Below, in pieces: positions 46,167 to 57,480 of a stretch of DNA of 64,000 nt. How positions within the stretch are numbered: the first letter of the stretch is position 1; every line of letters begins with the position of its first letter. This stretch comes from Isoetes taiwanensis (Eukaryota > Streptophyta > Lycopodiopsida > Isoetales > Isoetaceae): the NCBI GenBank assembly GCA_021234155.1, contig JAJEKV010000028.1, positions 10,678,134-10,742,133 of the forward strand. Reading direction: 5' to 3'. The notes under the pieces were generated by a model that was not told the origin of the DNA, did no database searches, and saw only the letters and a list, made by a program, of their open reading frames with translations. Both the position numbers and the translations under genes were made by a program.

Positions 46167-47030
46167 GAAATGATGCTGTCCGCAGCATCGTGGGTCTCCC
46201 CACCTTGGGATCTTCCTAACCTGCAATCAACTTGATGCATACAATATACTACTATGATACTTACACATTTATTAAGATTACCTTAAGGTAGTATTTTTAG
46301 AACATTATTACGCCATTACCTTATGAAATAACTTATCAATTCGTAACGTCATTAAAACAAGTTACTCAATAGTTTCACTTATCACATCATTTTAGTTTAT
46401 CAAAATTTTAACATTTCATATACAATTATCCTTCGAGGTGCTCTTCATTCCTTGCAACACATTCCAACAAAATTTGTGTTGCAAGTCTTCGTAGCTCGAC
46501 TTCCTTGCCCTCCGTTGGCCTGCAGGTCGACACTACGTTAGTACCATTTTAATTATTAATAAAATTTTTGGTTATAAGGTGACCACCCCACCTATCTACA
46601 TGAATGCATGACTAATCTCCCGGCGTAGGAAGAGGATGCTTCTTCCATCGTGGCCGTGGAGACAGCGCCCTATAATGCTTATATGACGCTCATGCCTACA
46701 CCTTTAGTTGCTCAACGTGGAGGATAAAGTCCTTCCTGTATATGGGGCGTGAAGGATAGGGTCCTCCCCGTAGGCATTGACTAGAGGTGCTTTTCCTATC
46801 AATGCATTCCTGAATGACCTCTTATCTCTCGAGGTCGTCTACTTCCGTGGGACAGAAGTAGACTTTCTAATCTACCTTCCAACTCATCCAAGCGGAACCG
46901 CGGTCATGCCTACTTTGACATTACACCACGTCCTAGAGATCACCGTAGTGGTCTCATCATCGGTAACAACGCATGCAACCCATACCTAGCATAGGTTGCA
47001 TGCGTAGATTAATCTTAACTACACATGGAA
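46167..47030 (-). other. chromovirus 3' untranslated region
   Basis: About 860 bases between the integrase stop and the polypurine tract; no gene seen. Confidence 0.6.
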
Positions 47031-50000
47031 TTAATCTACACAAATCGACATGCCTGAGCCGATTTCTTCGGAGATGACCTTACCGTCCCATTGCTCCATA
47101 AACTGTGGGTACTGCTTTATTAGATCCTTCTTAAGTACCCATGTCGCGTCTTCCACCGGCAAGTGTTTCCACTTGACCAAATATTGGAGGAACTCTGATC
47201 TCCTTGTTTTCTTGAAGGCTTTAGCAAGAATCAATTCTGGAACTATTTCCAGTTGCTCTTCTATCATTTCCAACAACGTTGGAGTGTCCAAGACTTCATC
47301 TGGATTTGGAGTATGCTTCTTCAACAAACTCATGTGGAAGACTTTATGAAACTTTAGGTGTGCTGGTAGATCCAATTTGTAGGATTGATTACCTACTCTC
47401 TTGACTATTCTGAAGGGTCCAGCCCACCTTGGAGCAAGCTTCTTACAATTTCCGATGCGGAGCTTCGCTTGCTTCACTTTGATCTTGAGCCACACGTTGT
47501 CGTCAACTTGGAACTCTCTGAACGTCCGATGCTTATCGGCGATGCTCTTTTGTCGACTCCTTGCTGCCAGAAGATATCCTCGAACCTCTTCCACCAGCTG
47601 CTGCATGTCGGCCAACATTTGCTGCGAAACCTCTACCTTTGACACGGGATTGTGCCAAGTGTCTGGAGTTAGGCATTGGTAGCCGTAGTTGATCATAAAC
47701 GGCGATATTTGGGATGATTCCTGCTTGGTGCTATTATACGCAAACTCCACCAAGTGAATAAATTCTTCCCACATACCTTGCTTGTTCCAGACATAGTTTC
47801 GTAGCATATCCTCCAAAATTCTGTTGGTCTGCTCCGTTTGCCCATCCGTCTGAGGATGATAGGCCGTGCTCATGGATAACTTCGTCTGAATCATCGCAAA
47901 GAGATCTTGCCAAAAGGCACTCATGAACTTTGGGTCCCTATCGGAGATGATCTCCCTTGGCATGCCATGGAGCCTGAAGATTTCTTTGGTGAAGAGCTTT
48001 GCTGTATCCATAGCTGTGTCAGTTGTCCTGCAAGGCACAAAATGTGCCATCTTCGACAACTTGTCGACCACTACCATCAAAGCATCCTTCCCTCTTATTG
48101 TCCTTGGAAGCCCTGTTATGAAGTCCATGCTGATGACCTCCCACTTAGCGTTCGGCACCGCTAATGGTTCCAATGCCCCTGGAATTCGAAGCTGCTCTGC
48201 CTTTGTCTGCTGACATAACTGACATTCCTTGATGTAGCGAGCTACCTGCTTCTTCATTCCTGGCCAATAATAGCTGCTGCGCACTTTGAAATAAGCCTTC
48301 ATAAATCCTGCGTGGCCAGCTATTGGGTTGTTGTGGGTGTCGTGGAGGATCAACTTCCTCACCCCTGATGATTCAGGCACGCACAACTTCTTCTTATGGT
48401 ACAAGAGATTACCTTTCTTCTTAAAATTTTTGAAGGTTTCCCTTTCCTTATCTGTTCTTGCCTTTTGCACAAGCTTGCCCATACTTCCTTGAAGTCCACA
48501 TCTGTTGATAAGGATTCTTCGATCTTCTTCCCGAAGTCGATGGAGAGCACCGAAATTGCATTGCAATGCACTCTAGTTGTCAGAGGATGCCTTGAAAGTG
48601 CATCCGCTACTACATTGAGCTTCCCCGGCTTATAGACTATATCAAAGTCATACTCTTCGAGGAACTCCATCCACCTACGCTGCCTCAGGTTAAGGTGTGG
48701 TTGCATGAATACATATTGGAGGCTCTGATGATCTGTGTCCAACTGGAACTTCCTTCCCAAAAGGTAGTGCCTCCAAATTCTTAACGCCTTGACAACTGCA
48801 AGCAATTCTTGATCGTGCGCCGGGTAGCGCGTTTCGGCGTCGTTCATCTTCCTGGAATCATACGCTACTACCCGCTCTTCCTGCATGAGCACTGCACCTG
48901 TGGCTATCTTGCTTGCATCTGTCGCCACCAACTTGTCTTTCTCTGGGTCTGACAGGGTCAAGACGGGGGCGGTTGTCAAAGCTTCCTTCAACAATTCAAA
49001 CCCTGCTTGGGCTTTCTTGTGCCAATGATCTGCCCAATCTTTCACCTTTTCTGCCCTTGTCAAGTCCGTTAGCGGGGCCGCTATCTTTGTAAAGTTCTTC
49101 ACAAACTTCCTATAGTACCCTGCTAGGCCAAGAAAACTTCTGACCTCATGGACATTTTTCGGTGCCGGCCATTGAATCACTGCTTCAATCTTGGCAGGAT
49201 CCGTCGAGATTCCTTCTGCTGAGATCACATGCCCCAGGTATTCCACCTTCTCCGTTGCGAAGTGGCACTTCGACAATTTGGCATACAACTGGTGCCTCTT
49301 CAACTTCTCAAGCACTCTCCTTAGGTGTTGTACGTGCTCTTCAAGGGATCTGCTATACACCAAAATGTCATCAAAGAATACTATTACAAAGGTGTCGAAG
49401 AACTCCCCGAAGATGTCGTTCATGAGCCTCATGAACGTTGCTGGGGCGTTTGATAAGCCGAAAGGCATTATCGTGAACTCATATTCATTGTATTTTTGTT
49501 GCTTCTTGGTCCTTTGGGTCCAACGAGGCATGATAATCAATTTCAATTTCAATTTCAATAATGCCCATACCGCGTTCTGAAGCCGGTTTTATGGATGTCT
49601 TCTTCCTTTATCCGGATCTGATGATAGCCTGACCTTAAGTCAATTTTGGAGAAGACTTTTGCCCCTTGGAGCTGGTCCATCAAGTCATCCGATCTGGGGA
49701 GCGCATACTTATTCTTGATGGTGTGCTTATTCAACTGCCTATAATCTATGCACATCCTCAAGCTAACATCCTTCTTCTTGACAAAGAGAATGGGTGCCCC
49801 AAATGGTGAGACGCTAGGTCTAATGAAGCCTAGGTCGAGCAACTCTTGCAATTGCTTCTTTAGCTCTGTAAGCTCCTGCGTCGTCATTCTGTATGGGGCC
49901 TTACTCGTCGGCTTCATTCCTGGTTCGAGTGCTATCTCACACTCGACTCCCCTGTAAGGAGGGAGGTGCTCGATCTCATCCGGGAAGAGATCGTGAAACT

Positions 50001-50640
50001 CCGTGATTAACTTAGCTATTTGATTGGGCAACTTGCTGAGCACCTTATCTTCCTTGCCTTCTTCTGCTTCGGGCTCTTCGATCTCAAGCTTGAAGATGTA
50101 TGCTACCTGCTCGCTCTTGATGCACTTGAGTAGCCTCTTACTAGACATACACTGCATGATGGAAACAACTTCTTTTCCTGTGATCTCAATGATCTTGCCG
50201 TCGGGCGTTGTGAGGGTCACCTTCCGCTTTCCACAATCAATGATGGCCCCTGCTGGTCCAAGATACTCCATTCCTATTATCAAGTGCCCATTACTTCTGC
50301 CCCCATGTGGATGTCAATTCCTGGCAAGTCAATGTCGAAATTAATCCTCTTGCCTGCCGTTTGTCTTACTGCTCCACTTGCTAAGATTACGGGCCTCGGT
50401 TTTGACTTCAATGGTTTCAACTTCAACATCTCAACCATTCTTGGGGATGAAAAGTTATGGCTACTTCCCGAGTCTATCAGGACTATGAAGGACTTGGCCT
50501 TGACCTTCCCTACTGTGGAAATTACCTTATACTGATTCTCTGCTTGTTCTGTATCTATGGCGGCAAAAATACGACACTCACCCTGAATATAGTCACGGGC
50601 TGCCTCGCCGTCATCGTCAGACGGAGTGTCCCATCCACCC
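47031..50640 (-). pseudogene. chromovirus pol: protease, RT, RNase H, integrase, chromodomain
   Basis: From right to left on the minus strand. Protease: FIVLIDSGSSHNFSSPRMVE (~50450). [42 protein letters not shown], then RTRYGHY, a stop at 49557, a ~60-base insertion, [20 protein letters not shown], and the catalytic FFDD. RNase [21 protein letters not shown] and [11 protein letters not shown] frameshift near 48470 leads to integrase: HAGFMKAYFKVRSSYYWPGM, CQLC, MDFITGLP, ISDRDPKFMS, DGQTEQTN and GPFRIVKRVGNQSYKL. The C-terminus FLQYLVKWKHLPVEDATWVL is a chromodomain, which defines a chromovirus. The N-terminal end is cut near 50640, where an oppositely oriented gag segment begins. Confidence 0.92.
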
Positions 50641-51615
50641 AAAGAGAAGGAGGTCCCCCAGTACGGAATCCTCCGACTCAAGTTCGGATTCGGACTCCGA
50701 CTCCGAAGAAGAGGAAGAGCAGATGCAGAACCGAAGGGACGACAGGCACAAGGACACGAGGACCTCGGACTATCAGAAGAAGGTAGACTCAGCATTGAGT
50801 AACGTATGGAAGGCCAGGAAGCTTGAGCAATTCTCAGGCAAGAACAGGTCAGGCATGGAGGCAGAGGTTGGCTCGATGAGATGAGTGAGTATGGTAACGC
50901 CTATGGTATGAAGGACAAGGACAAAGGCAGGGTGGCAACAGCCAACCTGAAGGGAGCAGCACGCGTTTGGTGGAAGGGGTATGCCAAGGCCCACGGCTTA
51001 AGCAGGGATGGTTGCAGGTTCAGAAAGTTTGCTAAAGCTTTCAAGCGCCATTACGTCCCAAGGGAACACAAGTCCAACATGATGCAGCAGTTCTACAGGT
51101 TGCAGCAAGGCAACAAATCAGTCCAGAAATACACAGAGGAATTCATGAGACTAAGGCTTTATGTGCCGAAGTTGAGTGAGAAGCACGTAGTGGAGAGCTA
51201 TATTAAAGGATTGAATGAGGAGATACGCAAGCTTGTAAGGGCAATAAACCCCAAGACGGTATCAGAAGCAGAGTCCAAGGCAATAAGCTTGCAAGGAACG
51301 GGGCCTCAGAACAGCGGGCAGAGGCAGCAGTATTACCAGGATAAAGGCAAAGCAACAGGGAGTTATAGCCCTAGAGCAGCCAGCCCAGGTCCAGCTAAAG
51401 CCCCATATAGTGGCAACCATGGAAAGCAGCAGGAGAGGAAGCAGGTGTCCTTCAAGAACAAGCAGGAGGGGTCAAATTACTCCAATGCAGTGCGGTCCTT
51501 CTTGCAAGTCCTCCTCCGGTGTCATAGGGCCAAATGCCTCATACAGGCTCCTTGTCGGGTGCGGCCTAGGCGGACTCCGTTCCTCCCTGCGGTCTCGCCA
51601 TTGTTGTTCCCCTGA
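50641..51615 (+). pseudogene. gag segment in opposite orientation to pol
   Basis: On the plus strand: a Ser/Asp/Glu-rich leader (SSDSSSDSDSDSEEEEE), LSNVWKARKLEQFSGKNR, a frameshift near 50872, then MSEYGNAYGMKDKDKGRVA, LKGAARVWWKGYAKAHGLS, MMQQFYRLQQGNKSVQKYTE and YIKGLNEEIRKLVRAI. This is a Ty3-type capsid. The Gln/Lys-rich tail ends without a clear zinc knuckle. Its orientation against pol means an inversion inside the element or an insertion of a second element's fragment; I see no LTRs around it. Confidence 0.85.
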
Positions 51616-51839
51616 GCCTGGGCCTCTAGCTGCATACACAAGTAGATCATGGCCTTATGGTTAGCTTTATTTGTTATATTGCCTTATGGTTAGCTTTATT
51701 TGTTCTATTGCATTATATGTGTTTGTTGGTATAGTTGGGGAACAAAATACATCAACAAAACATTTAATAGTGCAAAAGAAAATGTATTTATGTATATCTA
51801 ATATCTTAATACAAAAATCCTCCGGGATCAAGAGTCTAA

Positions 51840-53367
51840 CTATTCTTGAAATCGCCGGTGGGATGGATTATCCTCAAGAAACTTCTTAACTTGGGCCGTT
51901 CCTACCGAGCGTCCCAAGTTCCTGAGGATGTTGGTTGGCGTCCCGCCCTGCAAGGCTTGCACCAAGTCTTCTACTCTGCGGTCGGAGGTGTAGGCCGCGG
52001 TCACTGCCAGTCTTCCCTGCCGTCGGTAGGGCACAGCGAAGTCGAAGATGTAGTGCCATCGCTCTCTTGACTAAGACGGCATAGTCGATGTTTGCAGCCA
52101 GCCGAGCATGCATGCCAAAGCCAGAGAGTGCGATGAGCATAAACACTCCTTCTTCGCCCCTGGGGCTGAATTTGTAGTGTATTACCGCTATTCTCCCGTC
52201 CAGCAGCAGGGGGAGATAGTATCTCAGCGACCAGTCGTTGTGCGGCGTTGTTGACTCGTCGCCCCCTCGGCCGCCAGCTCTATGTCTTCCGGCGTATTCA
52301 TCGACCTCCACCTTAGTGATTTCTCTGTAATCCCTGATTGTCGATGAGACTCGCCTGATGTCGATTCCTCCTCTTCTGTCTGTGGGAGCTGGTGTTGAAA
52401 AGCTCGGCATCAAAATGCTCGTGGTCTTGCCACGGATCCCCATCCGTTCCTGGATGGCATAGAACTCCTCGTCAGATGGCAGTTCCCGAGCTTCCATTAT
52501 TTGCCTGATGTTGCTGTAGGCTTGGAGGTCCGAAGTCGACTCTCCTGTATAGGTGTCGGCCTCTCTTACCTGAAGCGGGAAATCTGAAACTCCCCGGACG
52601 ATGAAATCATCCAGATCGGATTGTTGCCGTAGTTGGTGCAGCAACTCGTCGAGTCGGTACTCCCTTTCCCTGCATTCGGGAAGGTTCTGGATGTCGCTGA
52701 GGAGCAGGTACTCCTCGCCGTCGATGATGATGGGGGCTAGACTTGTGATACCTAGCCCAAGTGGTGGGGCGATCCTGGGGGTTTGCCGGCTCCGTTCAAA
52801 TTCCTGTAACTCCTGTTCTGCTAGCTGCCGCTCTTCCTCCGGGTCGAGCTCGACGTAGTCTTCGTCTTCCGATTCTTCGTCCTCTGCTCTTCCTTCTTGC
52901 TCCTGTTGGTACTGCAAAAGGAGCTGATCTGCTGCTGAGGAGGCTATAGGGTCCACCTCCATGGGAGGGATAGAGGTTTCCCCCATGGGGTTTTCAGCAC
53001 GGTGGGAAAGGAAGATTGCTAAGGCTGCGGTGTAGAAGAAATACTTGGTCCTATCAACTGTCAAGAACATGTAGTCTGGCAACCTCTGGGCCTTGTTGGT
53101 CAGGTACTTGGCAATGTTTGGAACATCATCCAAGGCCGCTTGAAGGGATTGTCTGGGAACAAAATAGCCTGTATAAGGGGGGAGCTGCACTAGGGATGGT
53201 CCTACCCTAGCTTGGAACTCGGACAAGACTTGTCTATATGCGGGGGTTGCGTGCAGAGTGGCTTGGACATCTATCTCTTTTCGAAAAACTTGAAAAATGG
53301 CATTGACATCGGTCTCGGCAGCATGGGCACTGGCGCTGTACCATCGCCTAAAGTCAGCTGTTGCCAT
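51840..53367 (-). CDS. unrecognised ~510-codon frame inside the chromovirus
   Basis: Starts at ATG 53367 (MATADFRRWYSASAHAAETD). Residues ~60-125 are mainly helical-looking (PYTGYFVPRQSLQAALDDV, LPDYMFLTVDRTKYFFYTAA). A strongly acidic stretch follows at ~160-190 (EDEESEDEDYVELDPEEE), then IIIDGEEYLLLSDIQNLPEC. The C-terminal part has YYLPLLLDGRIAVIHYKFSP. The annotated frame runs to 51886, but near 52055 a one-base shift moves the natural-looking sequence to the adjacent frame (FAVPYRRQGRLAVTAAYTSD, VEDLVQALQGGTPTNILRNL), ending at 51840. Without that lesion it would be about 510 residues. It lies between the truncated 5' LTR (~100 bp away) and the inverted gag. I recognise no domain. It could be an extra retroelement ORF, a captured host gene or a piece of another element. 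Confidence 0.65.
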
Positions 53368-53468
53368 GGATCTAGAGAGGATGGGACTAACAAACGGATG
53401 CAGAAGCGCCTCAGGGATTGGAAAATCGCCTAGAAGGTCTGGAGCAAACTTGTAGGATGGTAAGTTTA

Positions 53469-54568
53469 ATTCCTGTGTTGCATCTCCCCAGTTCCGATGG
53501 GCCAGGTAGGGATCACTCCCTCCAGAGATCTACATGCTGACTCAAGGTGACTAGAGGGCCACTGCCCTTATTTGACTTGAACCCAATGGAGAGTGACGCA
53601 TCACTCCACGGGTGTCGAGCCCATGCCTTGCCCACACGCAGTGGCAAGCCATTAGACCTAGTCCACTGTGACACTGTGATCCCCGGTAGGCCTTACACAC
53701 TAGAGGGATCGTTCAAGAGTCAGAACACGAACCTCTTTATAAGCCGGTCTGGCCCCTTCACCCACAACCAGGTGTGGTTCTTGTACACAGGCCGAATCTA
53801 CAGTGTGCTAGAGAGGCTAACTAGGAGCATCAACTACCAGGCTTTAGGGTCTCTACCCCCCTTCCCAATACAATGAGTTCACAGAGATACATCATCCATA
53901 TACATCACAGAAGAACTAAAGAACTAGATCTAATCTATATCATAGAGTTAGGTTCTTTAGTTAGAGTTTGGAACTGGGAATCTAAATGGCTGCTATGGGC
54001 AATTTAATAGGCTAAACCTACTGATTTAATGACTGGAAGACGGTTTAGGCTATTAAATTGACTAAATACCTGATCCCTGGCTCGCTCCTCCTGCTCTGAA
54101 CTCGACCATCCTGCTGAACTGCTAGAAGATGAAGCTAGGAAGGAAAACTAATGAGTCAATTCGCTCAGACAGAGTCTGGGAGGCGGTTTTGACTCCTGGA
54201 GCAAGCAAAACAGAGCCCTAAAACCCTATGGACGAAAATGGAAAGTTAGGGTTTCTCTTACCTAAATAGACAAGGGTTTAGGGCTAGGGTTTCCAATTAT
54301 CCCTTTAAGCATGTGGGATAATTGGGGGTGGCCCACTTGCCTTTAATGACTAGGTGGCATAAAGTGTCTACATGGGAAAATGTGCACCTAGATAAATGTG
54401 CACATTGGTAATTGTGCACATTTATAAATGCACACACCTTGCAAGTTGACCCCTAGGGACTACCCACTTGGCTACACGTCGGCGTACACGTCAGTCGAGG
54501 TGGCGTGTACGCGTGACGAGGCAGTACAGTATATGTCCTGGGGCCGTATACTGTGCTGGAACGTCACA
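53469..54568 (-). repeat. 5' LTR of the chromovirus (inner end deleted)
   Basis: Matches 45060-46153 of the 3' LTR with few differences. The segment corresponding to 44576-45059 is absent and is replaced by the sequence leading into the unknown frame. Confidence 0.88.
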
Positions 54569-55690
54569 TGAAGTTGCAAGACTTCACTCTTATTATTGCA
54601 GACATCCCTTACAGCTTAAAATAAAGGACATCTATTATGATGACAACCCGTTCAAAAATTCGAAATTCAATGACTTTAATAATGGCTTGAAGCAGGTTAC
54701 GACAGCTAAGCACTGGAGTTGGTCGTATTCTACTCCAATATACAAGCTGGGCTTGTTGAAGCGAGCTTTAAAAATCATTTTGGCGCTCCATAGCAAGTGG
54801 GCTGTGAATTTGTTTCGGTAAGCATTTTATTCTAGAATATATTGTTTTCAATTCTTGTTTTTGTTTTTTTATTTTATTGCAAATAAGTTAATTATGCCTT
54901 ATATGTTTATCTTTTTCTATTCTAAAATAGGAAACTTTCAATCCTAATAACAAAATCTTGTCATTTTTTATTGCTAATTGCAGGTACAAAACCAACATAG
55001 ATTACCATGATGGAGGCCCAAGGCTACTAAGCAAGATCGAATATCTTCATGTTGTATACTAGAGCTTCGATGGCAAGAGAATGATGGAGCACTTCAACAC
55101 TGCTGGCTACTTTGACTTCTCCAATGTAATGGAATTTCCAAGGTTGATTGACACCTCCAGGATGTTGCAAAATTTGCAAGATCCAAGTGCACAGAGCAGA
55201 ATTGTCAATCACTATTAGAAGCCCCCAAAGCTTATCAACCATCTCATTGACATGTTTTCACGTCAAGGAGATAGGGTTCTTGATGCTTTCATGGGGTCTG
55301 GTACTACTATAGCATGTGCACTTAAGGACCGCAACTGTGTTACTGTGGACATAGACAAGGAGGTTATGAATTTATCAAGATGAGATTGGCTGCCTTAACT
55401 ACTCTTCCTGACAAGAATCAAGAGTTAAGCACTAAATCTTCGTTTGATTATGCCAAGATGACATCATCAAAGATACAGCCTCCTCTTACAAGCTCCACAA
55501 AAGATGAGGTCATTTTTAAAGAGATGAAAGAAGTAGCTCTCACGTTTAATCCTGGCTATTCACAGAGAGAGATTATGATGATAATATCTATAAATGCGAA
55601 AGAGTATGAATTATATTCGTGCATCAAAGGCAGATCAACATCTATCGCATCGTTTCCTTTACAACAAACTAATTATCGGCATTTCCATTT
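54569..55690 (+). pseudogene. N4/N6 DNA methyltransferase-like gene, catalytic part
   Basis: This resumes the gene cut by the chromovirus. Exon to 54817: LQDFTLIIADIPYSL carries DIPY, like the catalytic [DNS]PPY motif IV. Then comes IKDIYYDDNPFKNSKFNDFN, and AKHWSWSYSTPIYKLG in an adjacent frame. Intron 54818-54983 (GTAAGC...TTGCAG) keeps the phase (NLF-RYKTNIDY). The second exon has PPKLINHLIDMFSRQGDRVL and LDAFMGSGTTIACALKDRNC, the AdoMet-binding FxGxG motif I in the form known from DNA methylase N-4/N-6 (PF01555), with motif IV before motif I as in the beta group. Lesions: TAG after HVVY (~55060), TAG before KPPKL (~55216), and a frameshift near 55365 before YEFIKMRLAALTTLPDKNQE. A related nuclear N4 methyltransferase is known in Marchantia; kinship is not established here. 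Confidence 0.65.
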
Positions 55691-56523
55691 CAATCACATG
55701 TAAAGGATCCTTGAGCATCATGTCTCTGCTCCCCATCAAGAATGAACTTGTACTACCAAGGATACGTCATATATGCAACTACAATCAACAAACCACTGCA
55801 CACATCCTCTTTCTCAACAAGCAGAGAATTCTAGGAGACAATATCTTACCAATGACTTACTATCTCAAACAATTGTCTTGAATCCTGGAATATTAAGAAC
55901 AACACAACAGCAAATGAAAATGGCATTTCCGTGAACATATAACCTCTTGCTTGATCTTTGAATTGCTAACTGGCATTGGCATATACCTGTGCATTACAAA
56001 TAAACAAATCAAAGGACTTACGATCGAAAGCTATATTTCTTGATGAAAGCCAGAATAACTTCTGTATGCAATATTTCAAACCCGCATCTACCACAAGATC
56101 TATGAGCACATTTTCTTTATTTTGAAGATTTTTGCTACCAATTTGGCAAATATACGCCTAAGATCATTTGTAGTTCTTCCTTTCCTCTTTCCAGTGCATG
56201 CTCCCGCACCAAAAAGGGAGGTTGTTTATGGAAGTTATGGCCATGTTTCTAATCAGCTCTAAAATTCAGACAACAAACGCGACATATCCTAGGGCACCGA
56301 ACACCGACTCCATATTGGTCGGATTGCCTGTAAATAAATGAAGAAGGATGCAGAGAGGATTGGGACGCATAGTATAAATGGTCTGATCATGTTTTTGAAA
56401 TAGGGTTGTATATTAAGATTTGTATTCTCGAAGAAATTTGCTCGATTGTTTTTCATTGAATAAACCTTCAATATTTCTGGTACAGTGACATTGTATTATT
56501 ATATCAATGGTTATGAATATTTG
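55691..56523. other. no gene seen
   Basis: The short frame ending near 55881 may be downstream exon material of the methyltransferase gene, but I recognise nothing in it. Confidence 0.3.
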
Positions 56524-56549
56524 AATAGAATAGAATAGAATAGAATAGA
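56524..56549. repeat. (AATAG)n microsatellite
   Basis: About five AATAG units. The same pentamer forms the tail of the LINE at 13984, so this may be the remnant of a LINE tail, although the LINE 3' motif is not visible beside it. Confidence 0.85.
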
Positions 56550-57134
56550 TTTTTTTAGGATTCGTGCTGATGCCTAATAATGTAATAGTATTGCTAGCTT
56601 CTTGGAATCGAAAATTTAATCCTTATTTATCATTAATGACAGATCAGAGCAAGCCTTCTTCAAGCAAGGGAAATGAGGAAGACTATGAAGTCAATTTTTG
56701 ACTTGCCGTCAACAATATTTTAATAGCCTAATGTAAAACAATTAATTGAATTCTTGGTATTTTTTCTTCTTAAGTATGATGGTTTTCATGTCTTGCTTTC
56801 ATAGATTATAACATTTGTAAATTTTGCCCTTTTAAGTATGTTGATTTACAAAAGGAAATTAATGCGTTTAACCATTGAGCCAAAATGCAGGAAAAAAATA
56901 TCTTAACCTTTAGAAATTTGCAACTTTAACCCAAAAAGGTCAATTTTAGGTGCACCGTGTCTTTTTTAAAGGTAATCTTTGAAATGGGAGTGTCGCTCCC
57001 ATTTAATATGCAACCTTGTTGCAACTATTTGAACTTATTCAAATAGACAATACTTTTGTAAAAATTAAAAGTGAAAATGCTGAGGTGGATTTTCTCCGGG
57101 CACCGAGAGCTGTTGGATGGGCATATTTGCCCTT
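56550..57134. other. AT-rich spacer, no gene seen
   Basis: A 21-codon frame (MTDQSKPSSSKGNEEDYEVN) at 56638 is too short to call. Confidence 0.4.
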
Positions 57135-57480
57135 TATTCCTTGATCTGGACCGTATATAGCGATCCTCATTTGTGGGGTATGTCTGTATAAGTTTTTGTA
57201 TACTGTATATTAAGGTTTGCAAAATACTATAAGATTTGAGGGAATGTACTTAATGGTGTTAATTTTGTACATTGTATTGTAAGTTTTTAGGGGCTCTCGC
57301 TGCCCTCCTACGTAATCCCCGTGTAAATATGCATCCAAACCAAAGGGGGTTTCAGGGGGGTCTTAATTTAAATTTGTTGGATGCAATGGTTTGTGTTAAT
57401 AATGTTAATGTTAGTTATATATTGGTAGTTAAAAAAAAAGTTGGGCCCTTCGGCCCTAACAAAATCAAACAAAGAAAACA
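57135..57480 (+). repeat. dispersed repeat family 1, copy 3 (long)
   Basis: Order of words: CTTTATTCCTTGATC, TTTGTGGGGTATG, AAATACTATAAGATTTGAGG, GGGGCTCTCGCTGCCCT, ATATGCATCCAAACCAAAGG, GGGCCCTTCGGCCCTAACA. It is the inverted counterpart of 59160-59610. Confidence 0.8.

Larger units (their letters stand above)
44576..54568 (-). mobile_element. Ty3/gypsy chromovirus, rearranged, 10 kb
   Basis: Ends are TGTGACGT and ACGTCACA, with a 5-bp target duplication TGAAG at 44571-44575 and 54569-54573. The polymerase is on the minus strand, so the right LTR is the 5' one. The 3' LTR (44576-46153) is complete; the 5' LTR (53469-54568) has lost its inner ~484 bases and with them the primer-binding site. 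The purine-rich AAGGTGGGAAGAA, read on the minus strand just right of 46153, is the polypurine tract. A chromodomain ends the integrase. A gag-like segment lies in the opposite orientation, and an unknown large frame is in the gag position. The element is dead. Confidence 0.9.

Noticed and set aside
47385-50344. plus-strand frames opposite the chromovirus pol
   Set aside because: Antisense shadows of the minus-strand protease, RT and integrase.
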